Source of the DNA: JAJRPT01 sp964465945
GTDB taxonomy: Bacteria > Bacteroidota > Ignavibacteria > Kapaibacteriales > UBA2268
Direction: 5' to 3'
Assembly: GCA_964465945.1 (NCBI GenBank)
Contig: CAYXMM010000002.1
Location: 1-64,000 of the forward strand
Length of the DNA stretch: 64,000 bases
Part shown: positions 18,051 through 26,404 of the stretch, in pieces
How the letters are laid out: the number at the start of each line of letters is the position of its first letter
Numbering within the stretch: the stretch's first letter is position 1
Notes under the pieces: generated by a model
Database searches by the model: none
Told to the model about the DNA's origin: nothing
The model's input: only the letters and a program-made list of their open reading frames with translations
Program-made: the position numbers and the translations under genes

Positions 18051-18326
18051 ATGGACAGCAAATTAATTCAAGGAAGAAGAATTGAGAATCTTTATAGAAA
18101 CTCAAACTCTGAGAAGTTTTCAAATAATACTTTGTCTAATTGGATAATTAAACGTGCAATAGACTACGATGTTCCTATTCATCTGGATAAGGAACTTATT
18201 TCAAAATTAGCACAAATGGAATTAAATAGGAATTCACCAGACGAATATTATCCAGCTATTGCAGAAGTTGTATCATATATTAAGCGTATCAACAAAAACT
18301 TCAACTTAGGTGAAGTAAATGCTTAA
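18051..18326 (+). CDS. flhX: FlhX: stand-alone FlhB C-terminal-domain homologue
   Basis: 91 residues. Residues 30-85 (IIKRAIDYDVPIHLDKELISKLAQMELNRNSPDEYYPAIAEVVSYIKRI) match the cytoplasmic C-terminal subdomain of the flagellar export switch FlhB. FlhB itself is a four-helix membrane protein with an autocleaved NPTH site. Here no membrane helix and no NPTH is present. Such short FlhB-like proteins (FlhX, YlqH) can stand in for the cleaved FlhB fragment. The gene opens the first flagellar block and overlaps flgF by 8 bp. Confidence 0.82.
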   Translation: MDSKLIQGRRIENLYRNSNSEKFSNNTLSNWIIKRAIDYDVPIHLDKELISKLAQMELNRNSPDEYYPAIAEVVSYIKRINKNFNLGEVNA

Positions 18327-19101
18327 AGAGTTTTACACAGCTGCAATGGGTATGCTTACCCAACAGACAAGATTAGAAGTTGCATCAAATAATATGGCGA
18401 ACGCTTCCACTTCAGGATTTAGAAGACAAGAAGTGTTCGTTAGAAATTTAATTGATGCAAGGGCTAATTTTTATAATGTAAAAGGTGATGCAGAGCAAAA
18501 CGATGTTCCTATCGGCTCATACACTGACTTTGAGTTAGGAGCATTGCAAGAGACAACAAATCCCTTAGACATTGCTATCCTCGATAAAGGGAATTTCTTT
18601 TTACTTCAAGATGAAGAAGGAAAGCAGTTTTTGTCTCGCTCTGGTAGATTTATGATTGACAAGGACGGCACAATAAGAGCCATGGATGGCAAATTTTTAC
18701 TTAGCCAAAGCGGAACAATAAATGTTTCAGGTGAAAAGTTTTCACAAGCTCGACAGTTTGATGATACAAAAAATGTGAATTTGAGAATTACCAATAATGG
18801 TGAAATCTTTATTAATGATTTTCCTATTGGAACTGTTCAAATGGTTAGACCAGATGACCCTCAAACCTTACAAAGAGTTTCTGGTTCAAGCTTTATTCCT
18901 ACTAATTTGACTGAAATGCAATTCTTAGACCCTACTGAAATAAATATCAAACAAGGGTTTTTAGAAGCAAGTAATGTTAATGTAGTGAATGAAATGGTTG
19001 AAATGATTGAACTTCAAAGACATTTTGAAGCAGGTCAAAAAGTTGTTACAACTAATGATAGCACATTAGAAAACTCAATAAGAATGGGAAGATTCGTTTA
19101 A
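18319..19101 (+). CDS. flgF: Flagellar proximal rod protein FlgF
   Basis: 260 residues of the FlgF/FlgG/FlgE rod-hook family. The N-terminal motif is MLTQQTRLEVASNNMANASTSGFRRQ. The C terminus is FLEASNVNVVNEMVEMIELQRHFEAGQKVV. Both ends form the coiled-coil D0 region of the rod. It is assigned FlgF rather than FlgG because it precedes a clearer FlgG and is slightly diverged. It forms part of the rod between MS ring and hook after export through the flagellar secretion gate. Confidence 0.9.
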   Translation: MLKEFYTAAMGMLTQQTRLEVASNNMANASTSGFRRQEVFVRNLIDARANFYNVKGDAEQNDVPIGSYTDFELGALQETTNPLDIAILDKGNFFLLQDEEGKQFLSRSGRFMIDKDGTIRAMDGKFLLSQSGTINVSGEKFSQARQFDDTKNVNLRITNNGEIFINDFPIGTVQMVRPDDPQTLQRVSGSSFIPTNLTEMQFLDPTEINIKQGFLEASNVNVVNEMVEMIELQRHFEAGQKVVTTNDSTLENSIRMGRFV

Positions 19102-19162
19102 AATTTTTTAGCTAAAAATAATCCATAGAATAGGGATATTCTAAAATACAAGGAAGTACACA

Positions 19163-19951
19163 ATGGATAAAACGCTTAGAACCGCCTCTACTGGACTAAT
19201 AGGGCAACAAAGATATGTTGAAATTATCTCCAATAACTTAGCCAACGTAAATACAACTGGTTTTAAAAAGCAAAGACCTGAATTTCAAGACTTGCTTTAT
19301 GAAACTCTTCGCCCAGCAGGAGCAGTAGCGAGAATTGGAGTTGAGCCATTGAACGAAGTTCAAATAGGGTCTGGGACTCAACTTGTTTCTACAACAAGGA
19401 TGTTGAAGCAGGGTGATATTCAACAAACAAATAGACCTCTCGATATGGCTATTAATGGCGAAGGCTATTTTATGGTTAGAAGACCCGATAACTCATACTC
19501 ATATACAAGAGACGGATCATTTAAAATAGATAGAAATGGAACTATCGTTAATAGTCAAGGATTTCCATTAGAGCCAGGTTTTCAAGTCCCTGATGACGCA
19601 TTAGAAGTTGTAGTTAGCGCAGAAGGTGTTATAAGTGTTTTAATGGAAGGGCAAACAGAGCATACATCTATTGGGCAAATCGAACTCGCACGTTTTATTA
19701 ACCCAGCAGGTTTAAGAGCAGTAGGAGATAATTTATTTAGTGCCACACCAGCATCTGGTCAAGTTATTTTTGAAAAACCAGGCACTAATAACACAGGGGA
19801 GGTTCTTCAAAATCAACTTGAATCTTCAAATGTTGATGTTGTTGAAGAAATGGTTAATATGATTACAGCACAAAGAGCTTATGAACTTAACTCCAAAGCA
19901 GTTAGAACAGCTGAAAATATTCTTGAAACTGCTGTAAATTTAAAAAGATAA
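19163..19951 (+). CDS. flgG: Flagellar distal rod protein FlgG
   Basis: 262 residues, the standard length of FlgG. The motif RYVEIISNNLANVNTTGFKKQRPEFQDLLYE is at the start, DMAINGEGYFMVRRPDNSYSYTRDGSFKIDRNG in the middle, and LESSNVDVVEEMVNMITAQRAYELNSKAV at the end. It forms the distal rod that passes through the P and L rings. The 61-bp gap after flgF contains a weak AT palindrome only. RBS AAGGAAGT precedes the ATG. Confidence 0.96.
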   Translation: MDKTLRTASTGLIGQQRYVEIISNNLANVNTTGFKKQRPEFQDLLYETLRPAGAVARIGVEPLNEVQIGSGTQLVSTTRMLKQGDIQQTNRPLDMAINGEGYFMVRRPDNSYSYTRDGSFKIDRNGTIVNSQGFPLEPGFQVPDDALEVVVSAEGVISVLMEGQTEHTSIGQIELARFINPAGLRAVGDNLFSATPASGQVIFEKPGTNNTGEVLQNQLESSNVDVVEEMVNMITAQRAYELNSKAVRTAENILETAVNLKR

Positions 19952-19966
19952 TTAAATGATTAAATA

Positions 19967-20638
19967 ATGTTAAAACTAGTTACAACTATATTTTTATTTT
20001 CAACTTTAAGTATTTTTTCAAACTCAAAATTTTCTGCTGAGAGAATAGAAAATGCTTGCATTGACTTCTTAAAAAGTAAAATTAACAACGAATTTAATGT
20101 CAATTTTATTAATCAAGTTACTGATTTAGAATTTACAGAAGACGATGTTGAGGCATATTTTGAACTTGCTGGTGCTGAAATAGGAATTTCTTCAATAAAA
20201 ATTATATTTTTAAAAGGAAATGCCGATATTAGAAGAGTAACTATTCCAGTAAAAATTTATCAAGTTCAAAATGTTGCGATTGCTAGACAAGAATTAAAGA
20301 TTGGCGATTTAATTTCAACATCAAAATTTAAACTTGAGAAAAGAGCGATTGATTATAGATATGATATTGACCTAAATTCGATTGATGGAACATTGTCAAA
20401 AAGAGTAATTAAAATAGGTGATATTTTAAGCTCCGACTATATAGAATACCCATCAATAATTAAAAAAGGGGAAGATATCTTTATAAATGTGCAAACAGCT
20501 TCAGTTGTTGTCAAAGCAAAAGGAAAAGCTTTGAATAATGCAAAAGTAGGAGAAGAAGTAAGTATTCAACGCGATGGTTCTAAAAAAATTATAAAAGGAG
20601 TAGCTACATCTGATGGATCAGTAATTGTAAAAAGATAG
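19967..20638 (+). CDS. flgA: Flagellar P-ring assembly chaperone FlgA
   Basis: 223 residues with a signal peptide (MLKLVTTIFLFSTLSIFS). The C-terminal half is a SAF domain: VAIARQELKIGDLISTSKFKLEKRAID, then the beta-clip ends with VVKAKGKALNNAKVGEEVSIQRDGSKKIIKGVATSDGSVIV, typical of FlgA. In the periplasm FlgA guards FlgI until the P ring forms. It follows flgG by 15 bp. FlgI, its client, lies 5.8 kb further on in the second block. Confidence 0.92.
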   Translation: MLKLVTTIFLFSTLSIFSNSKFSAERIENACIDFLKSKINNEFNVNFINQVTDLEFTEDDVEAYFELAGAEIGISSIKIIFLKGNADIRRVTIPVKIYQVQNVAIARQELKIGDLISTSKFKLEKRAIDYRYDIDLNSIDGTLSKRVIKIGDILSSDYIEYPSIIKKGEDIFINVQTASVVVKAKGKALNNAKVGEEVSIQRDGSKKIIKGVATSDGSVIVKR

Positions 20639-20644
20639 GATATC

Positions 20645-20788
20645 ATGGAAAAGTGGCAAATTCTTAGTAAATTATTTAATAAAGATAAAAACGAAAACTT
20701 AGAAGAAGAAACAAAAGTGTTAATTCAAAAATGGGAAGAAATCGAAGATTCTAATGAAGATAATTGGGATATAAAAGTAATTTTGTAA
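20645..20788 (+). CDS. Short acidic protein of unknown function after flgA
   Basis: 47 codons starting with ATG preceded by TAGGATATC, 6 bp after the flgA stop. The peptide starts MEKWQILSKLF and has an acidic, tryptophan-containing helix (LIQKWEEIEDSNEDNW). The pattern faintly recalls the N-terminal helix of FecR-type anti-sigma proteins, but it is far too short. It may be a small protein or the remnant of a longer gene at the break between the flagellar blocks. Confidence 0.45.
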   Translation: MEKWQILSKLFNKDKNENLEEETKVLIQKWEEIEDSNEDNWDIKVIL

Positions 20789-20800
20789 TATTATTTTAGA

Positions 20801-20837
20801 GTAAAAAAAAAGATTTATTAAATCAATAATAAATCTT
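20801..20837 (-). terminator. Terminator of the frnE-like gene
   Basis: AAGATTTATT pairs perfectly with AATAAATCTT around an 8-nt loop. On the minus strand the hairpin is followed by a run of nine T. It lies 32 bp past the stop of the minus-strand gene. Confidence 0.75.
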
Positions 20838-20868
20838 AATTTCATTTGAATACTCTATTTTATTAAAA

Positions 20869-21573
20869 CTAAACATTACAACCATCGGCATTGCATATAT
20901 TTGCATTAGTTGTATTCTGCATCTCAAATTTCGGCTTACTTTCTGAAAATGCTTTATAAATTGTTTCTTCAAAAACACTAACAGGCTGGGCTCCGGAAAT
21001 TCCATATTTTCTGTCAATAACAAAAAATGGAACCCCTCTAATTCCTAATTGTTGCGCTTCACGTATATCACTTTCAACAGCATCTGAATATTTATCACTG
21101 TTTAGAACTTGTTCAGTTTCAATTCTATCAAAGCCAATTTCTTCGGAGATGTTAAGTAAAGTATTCATTTCACCTACATTCTCTCCAAGTGTGAAATGTG
21201 CTTTAAATAATCTTTCTTCAATTTCATTTGCTTTTCCCTTACTTTGAGCAAAATGTATTAGGCGATGGGCAAGAAAAGTGTTTGTAATCTTTGAAATATC
21301 TTGATTAAAATCAATTCCAACACTTGCACCTCTGGATTCAATATCTGAAAGCATTTGTTCAACATATTGCTTTGAAATACCTTTTCGAGACATTAAATAT
21401 TCAGTCGCTGAAATTGATTTATTACCTTGCTCTAAAGTAGGGTCAAGTTGGTAACTTTTCCATATTATATTTATTTCATCATTGAATGTCAAATTTTCTA
21501 ATGCTTTTTCAAAATGTTTTTTTCCAATAAAACAAAAAGGACACATAATATCAGACCAAATTTCGATTTTCAT
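20869..21573 (-). CDS. DsbA-family oxidoreductase, FrnE-like
   Basis: 234 residues. The N terminus is MKIEIWSDIMCPFCFIGKKHFEKAL with the CPFC redox pair in a thioredoxin fold, followed by the helical insertion. GIRGVPFFVIDRKYGISGAQP is the cis-Pro loop. The C terminus ends with two cysteines (CNADGC), as in FrnE proteins. No signal peptide is present, so it acts in the cytoplasm, probably as a thiol-disulfide oxidoreductase in stress defence. It is the last gene of the minus-strand block that separates the flagellar genes. Confidence 0.88.
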   Translation of the reverse strand: MKIEIWSDIMCPFCFIGKKHFEKALENLTFNDEINIIWKSYQLDPTLEQGNKSISATEYLMSRKGISKQYVEQMLSDIESRGASVGIDFNQDISKITNTFLAHRLIHFAQSKGKANEIEERLFKAHFTLGENVGEMNTLLNISEEIGFDRIETEQVLNSDKYSDAVESDIREAQQLGIRGVPFFVIDRKYGISGAQPVSVFEETIYKAFSESKPKFEMQNTTNANICNADGCNV

Positions 21574-21638
21574 TTAACTTCCAAACAAATAATTTTAAAA
21601 GAATATTGACGATTTAGAATGATGGATATTCTAATTAA

Positions 21639-22226
21639 CTACTTCAAACCAAGTTTAAAGAAAAGTTCATTACCGAATCTTTTGGGTATGCTATTGTTAC
21701 AATCTTCCATTTCTAAGATATTAAAATATGGCTCAAACGTCCTTCTATATTCTGATTCGCTACCTCCAAATGGCGGACCTTCTTTTTCAAATTCAATTTT
21801 AAAAAGTAAGCCAAATAAATTACCTGTTGGTTTAAGTAATTTACTCATTTGCTTTGCATAATCATTACGTAATTCCGGATTTAAAGCGCAAAAAAAAGTT
21901 TGTTCGATAATAATATCATATTGACCTTTATGTTTAAAAAAGTCTGAATGAATAATATTCACATTCGGATATTTTTTGAATTTGCTTTTTAAGTTATTAA
22001 CTGCCGTCTTTGAAATATCTATTAAAGTAATATCTTGGAAATTATTATTAGCCAAATACTCTGCTTCATAAGCGTTACCACAACCAGGAATTAAAATTGA
22101 AGACGATTTATTTACGTTCCTATCAACATAATCTATAATAGCAGGGGAGGGATAACCAATATCCCACCCTGTTTGTCCTGTCTGCCAATTTGAATCCCAA
22201 AATTCTTCGTTTATTTTATCTTCCAT
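21639..22226 (-). CDS. TPMT-like SAM-dependent methyltransferase
   Basis: 195 residues. The N terminus FWDSNWQTGQTGWDIGYPSPAI, the SAM motif SSILIPGCGNAYEAEYL, and the active-site region EQTFFCALNPELRNDYA with GPPFGGSESEYRRTFEPYF are the marks of the thiopurine S-methyltransferase/halide methyltransferase-like family. The natural substrate is unknown; thiols, halides or metalloids are possible in the family. It starts 10 bp after the CotH-type gene and probably shares its transcript. Confidence 0.85.
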   Translation of the reverse strand: MEDKINEEFWDSNWQTGQTGWDIGYPSPAIIDYVDRNVNKSSSILIPGCGNAYEAEYLANNNFQDITLIDISKTAVNNLKSKFKKYPNVNIIHSDFFKHKGQYDIIIEQTFFCALNPELRNDYAKQMSKLLKPTGNLFGLLFKIEFEKEGPPFGGSESEYRRTFEPYFNILEMEDCNNSIPKRFGNELFFKLGLK

Positions 22227-22236
22227 TTTGTACTTT

Positions 22237-25206
22237 TTACAATTTTATAAATTTATTTGTTATCTCACCGATTTTAATTATATAAGCACCAGGTGATAAA
22301 GAAGATATGTCAAACTCTAATTTATGTTTATTTGAAATTTCATTTAAATTAAAATTCAGAACTTCTTTACCTAAAACATCTAAAATCCTAATTTTAGGTA
22401 ATTCTTTAAAATCTGATTTGTCAAAATTAGCTAATTCTATTATTAGTAAATTTGAAACAGGATTAGGGTAAACTTTAATTTCTTTATTCACCTGTTCAAC
22501 TGAGACTTTACCTTCTTCAATCAATTCAGCAACTAAATTTAAAGAATCGCCAGGTAATATTTCAATATTTTGCTCATATATTACAGTATCGCCTGCCCAT
22601 CTATAAAATTTATAACCTTCCTTAGGAATGCAGGAAATCTTAATAGGAATATCAGCGAAGTAAGTCCCTGACCAAGTGCTATCCTTAATACTCAAAGTAT
22701 TAAGTTTAAATTCACACGTATTCGCAATATTTTGAGATATTGTTACTCTACTTAAAGAATCAGTTTTAAATTCATTTACAATTTGATTGTAAACATTTTT
22801 TGGTCTTGCGTTTAAGAAATTTTTAAACATTTCAATATTAAAATTATAATTAGCTAAAGAGCTATCCCAACGCGCATTATGACTATCAACTACAATTGAA
22901 AAAACATTAGATAAACTGTCTAAAATTCTAATTGTATTATTAGGTAAAAAAGTTGAATTAAGATAATCAGCGTAAGTATTAATAAACCTATTTTTAAATT
23001 TTTTATTTTTAACTAAACTTTTATACATTTTCGCATAATTTACATTCATATTATTAACTCTATCAAATAAATTATATGTGTCGTGAGAAGATGCTCCTCC
23101 AAATGCCATTTCAAAGTCATTTAAAACAAATCTCCATTTATTATCAAATTCAGGTGAATTCCATATTTTGTGATTATGTCCAGGCCAATCATTAACTGCT
23201 GAGAAATTTCTTAATACTGTATATTCAATAAAATTATCTAAGTCAAGTCTATCACTTACTTTATCAAAGACTGTGTCTATTGATAAATCAGATTCTTCAA
23301 ATGCCTTAACTGCATTCAAATAATCCATTAAGTCGCCTTGTTTTAATTCTTGTTCATTCTCCACGTAATTTACGAGGTCGTCCTCAACATCATATCTTTC
23401 AGCAATGTAATCTTCATCAAATCTATTTCTTAAGATATATGCTCCCCAATATTTTCCATTTATATATACTTCAATTGGTCTTTCTTCCATAATGATTGAA
23501 TGTTTAAAATCATCTTGGAAAGAATTTATATATGCATCTCTAAAAAAAGTTCTATCATAGTCTTGACCACCACTTTTTATAACAAGCTTATCAACTACTT
23601 TATTAATTTGATTTCCCCAAAATTTGTATTTATACTCGTCTTTGCCATAATAATCTCTTGAATGAAATCTTAATGAAATTTGTGGGTTGTATCCATTTGT
23701 GGAATTTCCTTGAAGCTTCCCACCGCCACCAGCTGAATAACTAACTTCTCCTTTTTCTTCAAAATAATTCAAGTTAGTCCAAATTTCTCTTTCAGAATAC
23801 ATATTTTTTAGTAAAAATATACCATATTTTTCATCCCATAAATCTAATGAATCAACAGTTATGGCAAGAACAGGCAATCTAAAATCTTCATTAATAAAAT
23901 ATGACCTATCTTCTGAAAATGGAGTTAGGTAATTATCTTTTATAACTTTTGCTTTTAATGAAGTATTGGAATTAATTATAATCTTATTCCCTTGATATAA
24001 CGTAGAATTTAAAGTTGGCTCTTTACCATCTAAAGTGTAGTAGATGTCTGAGTCATTGTCATCAGAACTAAAAGTAACTTCAATTGGTTCATCATACCAA
24101 CCAGAATTATGAGAGATAGTAATAGGTTGTGAAATTCCATCATATTTTGCAGAATTTGATTCAATTGGAGATATATTATTTAAAAATCCAATATTACCAC
24201 TCCCATTTGGAGAATGACCGTAGCTCACATTTGTATATTGCTTTGGAAAGTTTAAGCTATCTATTAATGTATTTGAGTTATTCCATAAATAGATTGTTTC
24301 GCCACCAATTCCTAATTTAAAATTACTATGTAGCTCTTTTGAATAATATGAATTATTAGAACTTACTTCAGGTAAGTCAGATATCTTTAAACTATCGAAA
24401 GAAAAAGTATTTCCATTTACTTCTAACCCAGAAAAAGTAGCGACTTTGTTAATATCAGATACATCATTTCTTAATGAAGTTACCAGTCCAATATAAAGAC
24501 TATCTTTGAAATTTAACTTTTCTGTTTTTAATTTCCACCAATTTAATTCATAAACTTCAAAATAATAAGAAATTGAATCACCTTCTCTCAAAATTTTATA
24601 CTTATAATAATCATAATCAGCTCTTCCAAAATCACTTCTATAAGAAAGTTCACCCTTACTATCTCTTTTGACTGCTGTCATAGCAGTATTTTGGTCTGCT
24701 GGCGATAGAAAACTAAAATGTTTAGAATCGCTTTCCAAATTTTCTCGTATCATTAACCCAGCTGTAGCCCAATAATCTTTACAATAAACTGAATTTACTT
24801 TAACAACAATTTCAAAATCACCAGTGATTTTAGTATATAAAAACCTATATTCATCATTTTTGGTAGAAAGAAAGTTTGTATTTGAGCTTGCTTGAACAAA
24901 ATAATTATTAGAACTTGTTCTATCTTTGTCAGAAGCAAAAATTCGTAAAAAACCTTTTGGATAAATTACGGTATCAGGGAAAACCCAAGCTTTATCAACT
25001 TTATTTTTATCATAAATTTTGTAATCTTTGATATTAATTGTATCATCAGATTTGTTGTATAATTCTATCCAATCAGAATCATCGTGGTCTTCATCGAAAT
25101 AGTTTTTGAAACTTGATGCTCCAATTTCATTTATTACAATATCTGAACTGAAGGCACTTGAATGAAGGAAAGTCATTACTAAAAGAAAGTATACTGAACG
25201 CAACAT
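22237..25206 (-). CDS. T9SS-secreted CotH-like kinase-fold protein with lamin-tail domain
   Basis: 989 residues. After the signal peptide comes a lamin-tail domain (NEIGASSFKNYFDEDHDDSDWIELYN, about 25-90). Next is a DUF1349-like beta-sandwich insert (ITGDFEIVVKVNSV...ATAGLMIRE, about 115-270) and a chitobiase-type repeat (YTLDGKEPTLNSTLYQG). The CotH domain (about 440-780) has KLVIKSGGQDYDRTFFRDAY, VYINGKYWGAYILRNRFDEDYI, NDWPGHNHKIW and RFVLNDFEMAFGG, the last holding probable metal-binding Asp. The end is VYPNPVSNLLIIE...GAYIIKIGEITNKFIKL, a T9SS sorting domain. Spore CotH phosphorylates coat proteins; the target here is unknown. Confidence 0.88.
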   Translation of the reverse strand: MLRSVYFLLVMTFLHSSAFSSDIVINEIGASSFKNYFDEDHDDSDWIELYNKSDDTINIKDYKIYDKNKVDKAWVFPDTVIYPKGFLRIFASDKDRTSSNNYFVQASSNTNFLSTKNDEYRFLYTKITGDFEIVVKVNSVYCKDYWATAGLMIRENLESDSKHFSFLSPADQNTAMTAVKRDSKGELSYRSDFGRADYDYYKYKILREGDSISYYFEVYELNWWKLKTEKLNFKDSLYIGLVTSLRNDVSDINKVATFSGLEVNGNTFSFDSLKISDLPEVSSNNSYYSKELHSNFKLGIGGETIYLWNNSNTLIDSLNFPKQYTNVSYGHSPNGSGNIGFLNNISPIESNSAKYDGISQPITISHNSGWYDEPIEVTFSSDDNDSDIYYTLDGKEPTLNSTLYQGNKIIINSNTSLKAKVIKDNYLTPFSEDRSYFINEDFRLPVLAITVDSLDLWDEKYGIFLLKNMYSEREIWTNLNYFEEKGEVSYSAGGGGKLQGNSTNGYNPQISLRFHSRDYYGKDEYKYKFWGNQINKVVDKLVIKSGGQDYDRTFFRDAYINSFQDDFKHSIIMEERPIEVYINGKYWGAYILRNRFDEDYIAERYDVEDDLVNYVENEQELKQGDLMDYLNAVKAFEESDLSIDTVFDKVSDRLDLDNFIEYTVLRNFSAVNDWPGHNHKIWNSPEFDNKWRFVLNDFEMAFGGASSHDTYNLFDRVNNMNVNYAKMYKSLVKNKKFKNRFINTYADYLNSTFLPNNTIRILDSLSNVFSIVVDSHNARWDSSLANYNFNIEMFKNFLNARPKNVYNQIVNEFKTDSLSRVTISQNIANTCEFKLNTLSIKDSTWSGTYFADIPIKISCIPKEGYKFYRWAGDTVIYEQNIEILPGDSLNLVAELIEEGKVSVEQVNKEIKVYPNPVSNLLIIELANFDKSDFKELPKIRILDVLGKEVLNFNLNEISNKHKLEFDISSLSPGAYIIKIGEITNKFIKL

Positions 25207-25497
25207 AATTAACCCTTAACTTAAAATTAAAATTTTATATAAAATTCTTTGTAAAAATGAGCAATTTTACAAACACTTTTTCAAAATTTGTAAAAATTAC
25301 TTATATAATGACACACAAGTTGGCAAAATATCCCGCTCAAAAATAAAAAAAGTTATTAACAATTTTTAAGTAAATGAAAAATAATAAGATAAGATAATAT
25401 AATTTTTTAATAAAAATTATAAAATCGTAGATTTTGCTAAATCCTACATTGACAAAAGTGCGTTTTAAATTATAAAATCAACCCAAATTAATTTAAA

Positions 25498-25530
25498 AAA
25501 TAGATTATGTTAGAAGAACATAATCTATTT
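25498..25530. repeat. Perfect 14-bp inverted repeat in the cotH/flgH divergent region
   Basis: AAATAGATTATGTT and AACATAATCTATTT flank a 5-bp loop. The region 25207-25765 has no gene. Apart from this repeat and the promoter at 25741 it is AT-rich sequence without recognisable signals. On the minus strand the repeat is followed by a T run, so it could end a minus-strand transcript; it could also be an operator. Confidence 0.6.
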
Positions 25531-25740
25531 ATCGTAATTATTTATTGATTGAAAAAGTTCTTATGAAATTATAATCATCTTGCTTGAACCATTTGTATTG
25601 AATTGGTTACTTTTATACAAAATATTAATAATTGATTTTAATATAGATTAAAATATTCATTGTTAATAACTTTATAACTAATTGAAAAATATAATAATAA
25701 ATGTTTAATATTAAAAAATAATTTCAATATATTTATAATT

Positions 25741-25756
25741 TGGTATGTAGCTTGTC
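25741..25756 (+). promoter_or_regulatory. Sigma-54-like promoter of the second flagellar block
   Basis: TGGTATGTAGCTTGTC agrees in 13 of 16 positions with the element before flhX, with identical spacing and an identical 3' half TAGCTTGTC. The start would be near 25768, which supports the flgH start at 25832. Confidence 0.65.
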
Positions 25757-25831
25757 TTTTATTATTTGTGTTTAAAAAAGGTTAATATTACTCAATATTA
25801 TATCTATTATTTATTAATACAACGAAAAACT

Positions 25832-26404
25832 ATGAAGTTACTATTTATATTGATTATTGTTATTTCTGGAATGACCACGCTTAAAGCTCAGTTTATTCAG
25901 AATAGTGGTCAATCTTTATATTCTGATGTGAAAGCATATAAAGAAGGCGATGCCTTGATGATTTATATTGTAGAGGATTTTCAAGCCAATAATAATTCTG
26001 AAATGGATAACGGACGAAATACTAAACTCGGTGTAAACTTAGATTTAGGTCTAAATCTGCTTGGTTCAGCTAATGCTAATGGTGGTGTTTCTCACGATAA
26101 TGACTTCAAATCTGGAGGTGAAACTTCAAGAAATGAAAGAATTAGAACAAAATTATCAGTAAGGGTAACTGCTGTTGAAGATAATGGTAATCTGAAAATT
26201 GAAGGCACAAGAACTACTAAAATTAATGGCGAAACTCAAAAGATTAGAATCCAAGGTGTTGTACGTCCCGTTGATGTGCATGCTGACAATTCAATTTACT
26301 CATATAATATTTTAGATTTGACTTTATTAATTGAAGGAGAAGGTCAAATTTCGGAAGTTCATGAGCCAGGTTTAATTTCTAAATTTATGAGATTTTTATT
26401 TTAA
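25832..26404 (+). CDS. flgH: Flagellar L-ring protein FlgH (no lipobox)
   Basis: 190 residues from the ATG at 25832, which gives the signal peptide MKLLFILIIVISGMTTLKAQ. The frame is open 22 codons further, but that would begin at the promoter. The core KEGDALMIYIVEDFQANNNSE, SVRVTAVEDNGNLKIEGTRTTKINGETQKIRIQGVVRPVDVHADNSIYSYNI is typical of FlgH. FlgH forms the outer-membrane L ring and in Proteobacteria is a lipoprotein; here no cysteine follows the signal. It overlaps flgI by one base. Confidence 0.93.
   Translation: MKLLFILIIVISGMTTLKAQFIQNSGQSLYSDVKAYKEGDALMIYIVEDFQANNNSEMDNGRNTKLGVNLDLGLNLLGSANANGGVSHDNDFKSGGETSRNERIRTKLSVRVTAVEDNGNLKIEGTRTTKINGETQKIRIQGVVRPVDVHADNSIYSYNILDLTLLIEGEGQISEVHEPGLISKFMRFLF

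Noticed and set aside
19105..19118. Palindrome TTTTTAGCTAAAAA between flgF and flgG
   Set aside because: It is made nearly only of A and T in an AT-rich gap and is expected by chance; it would also interrupt a flagellar operon.
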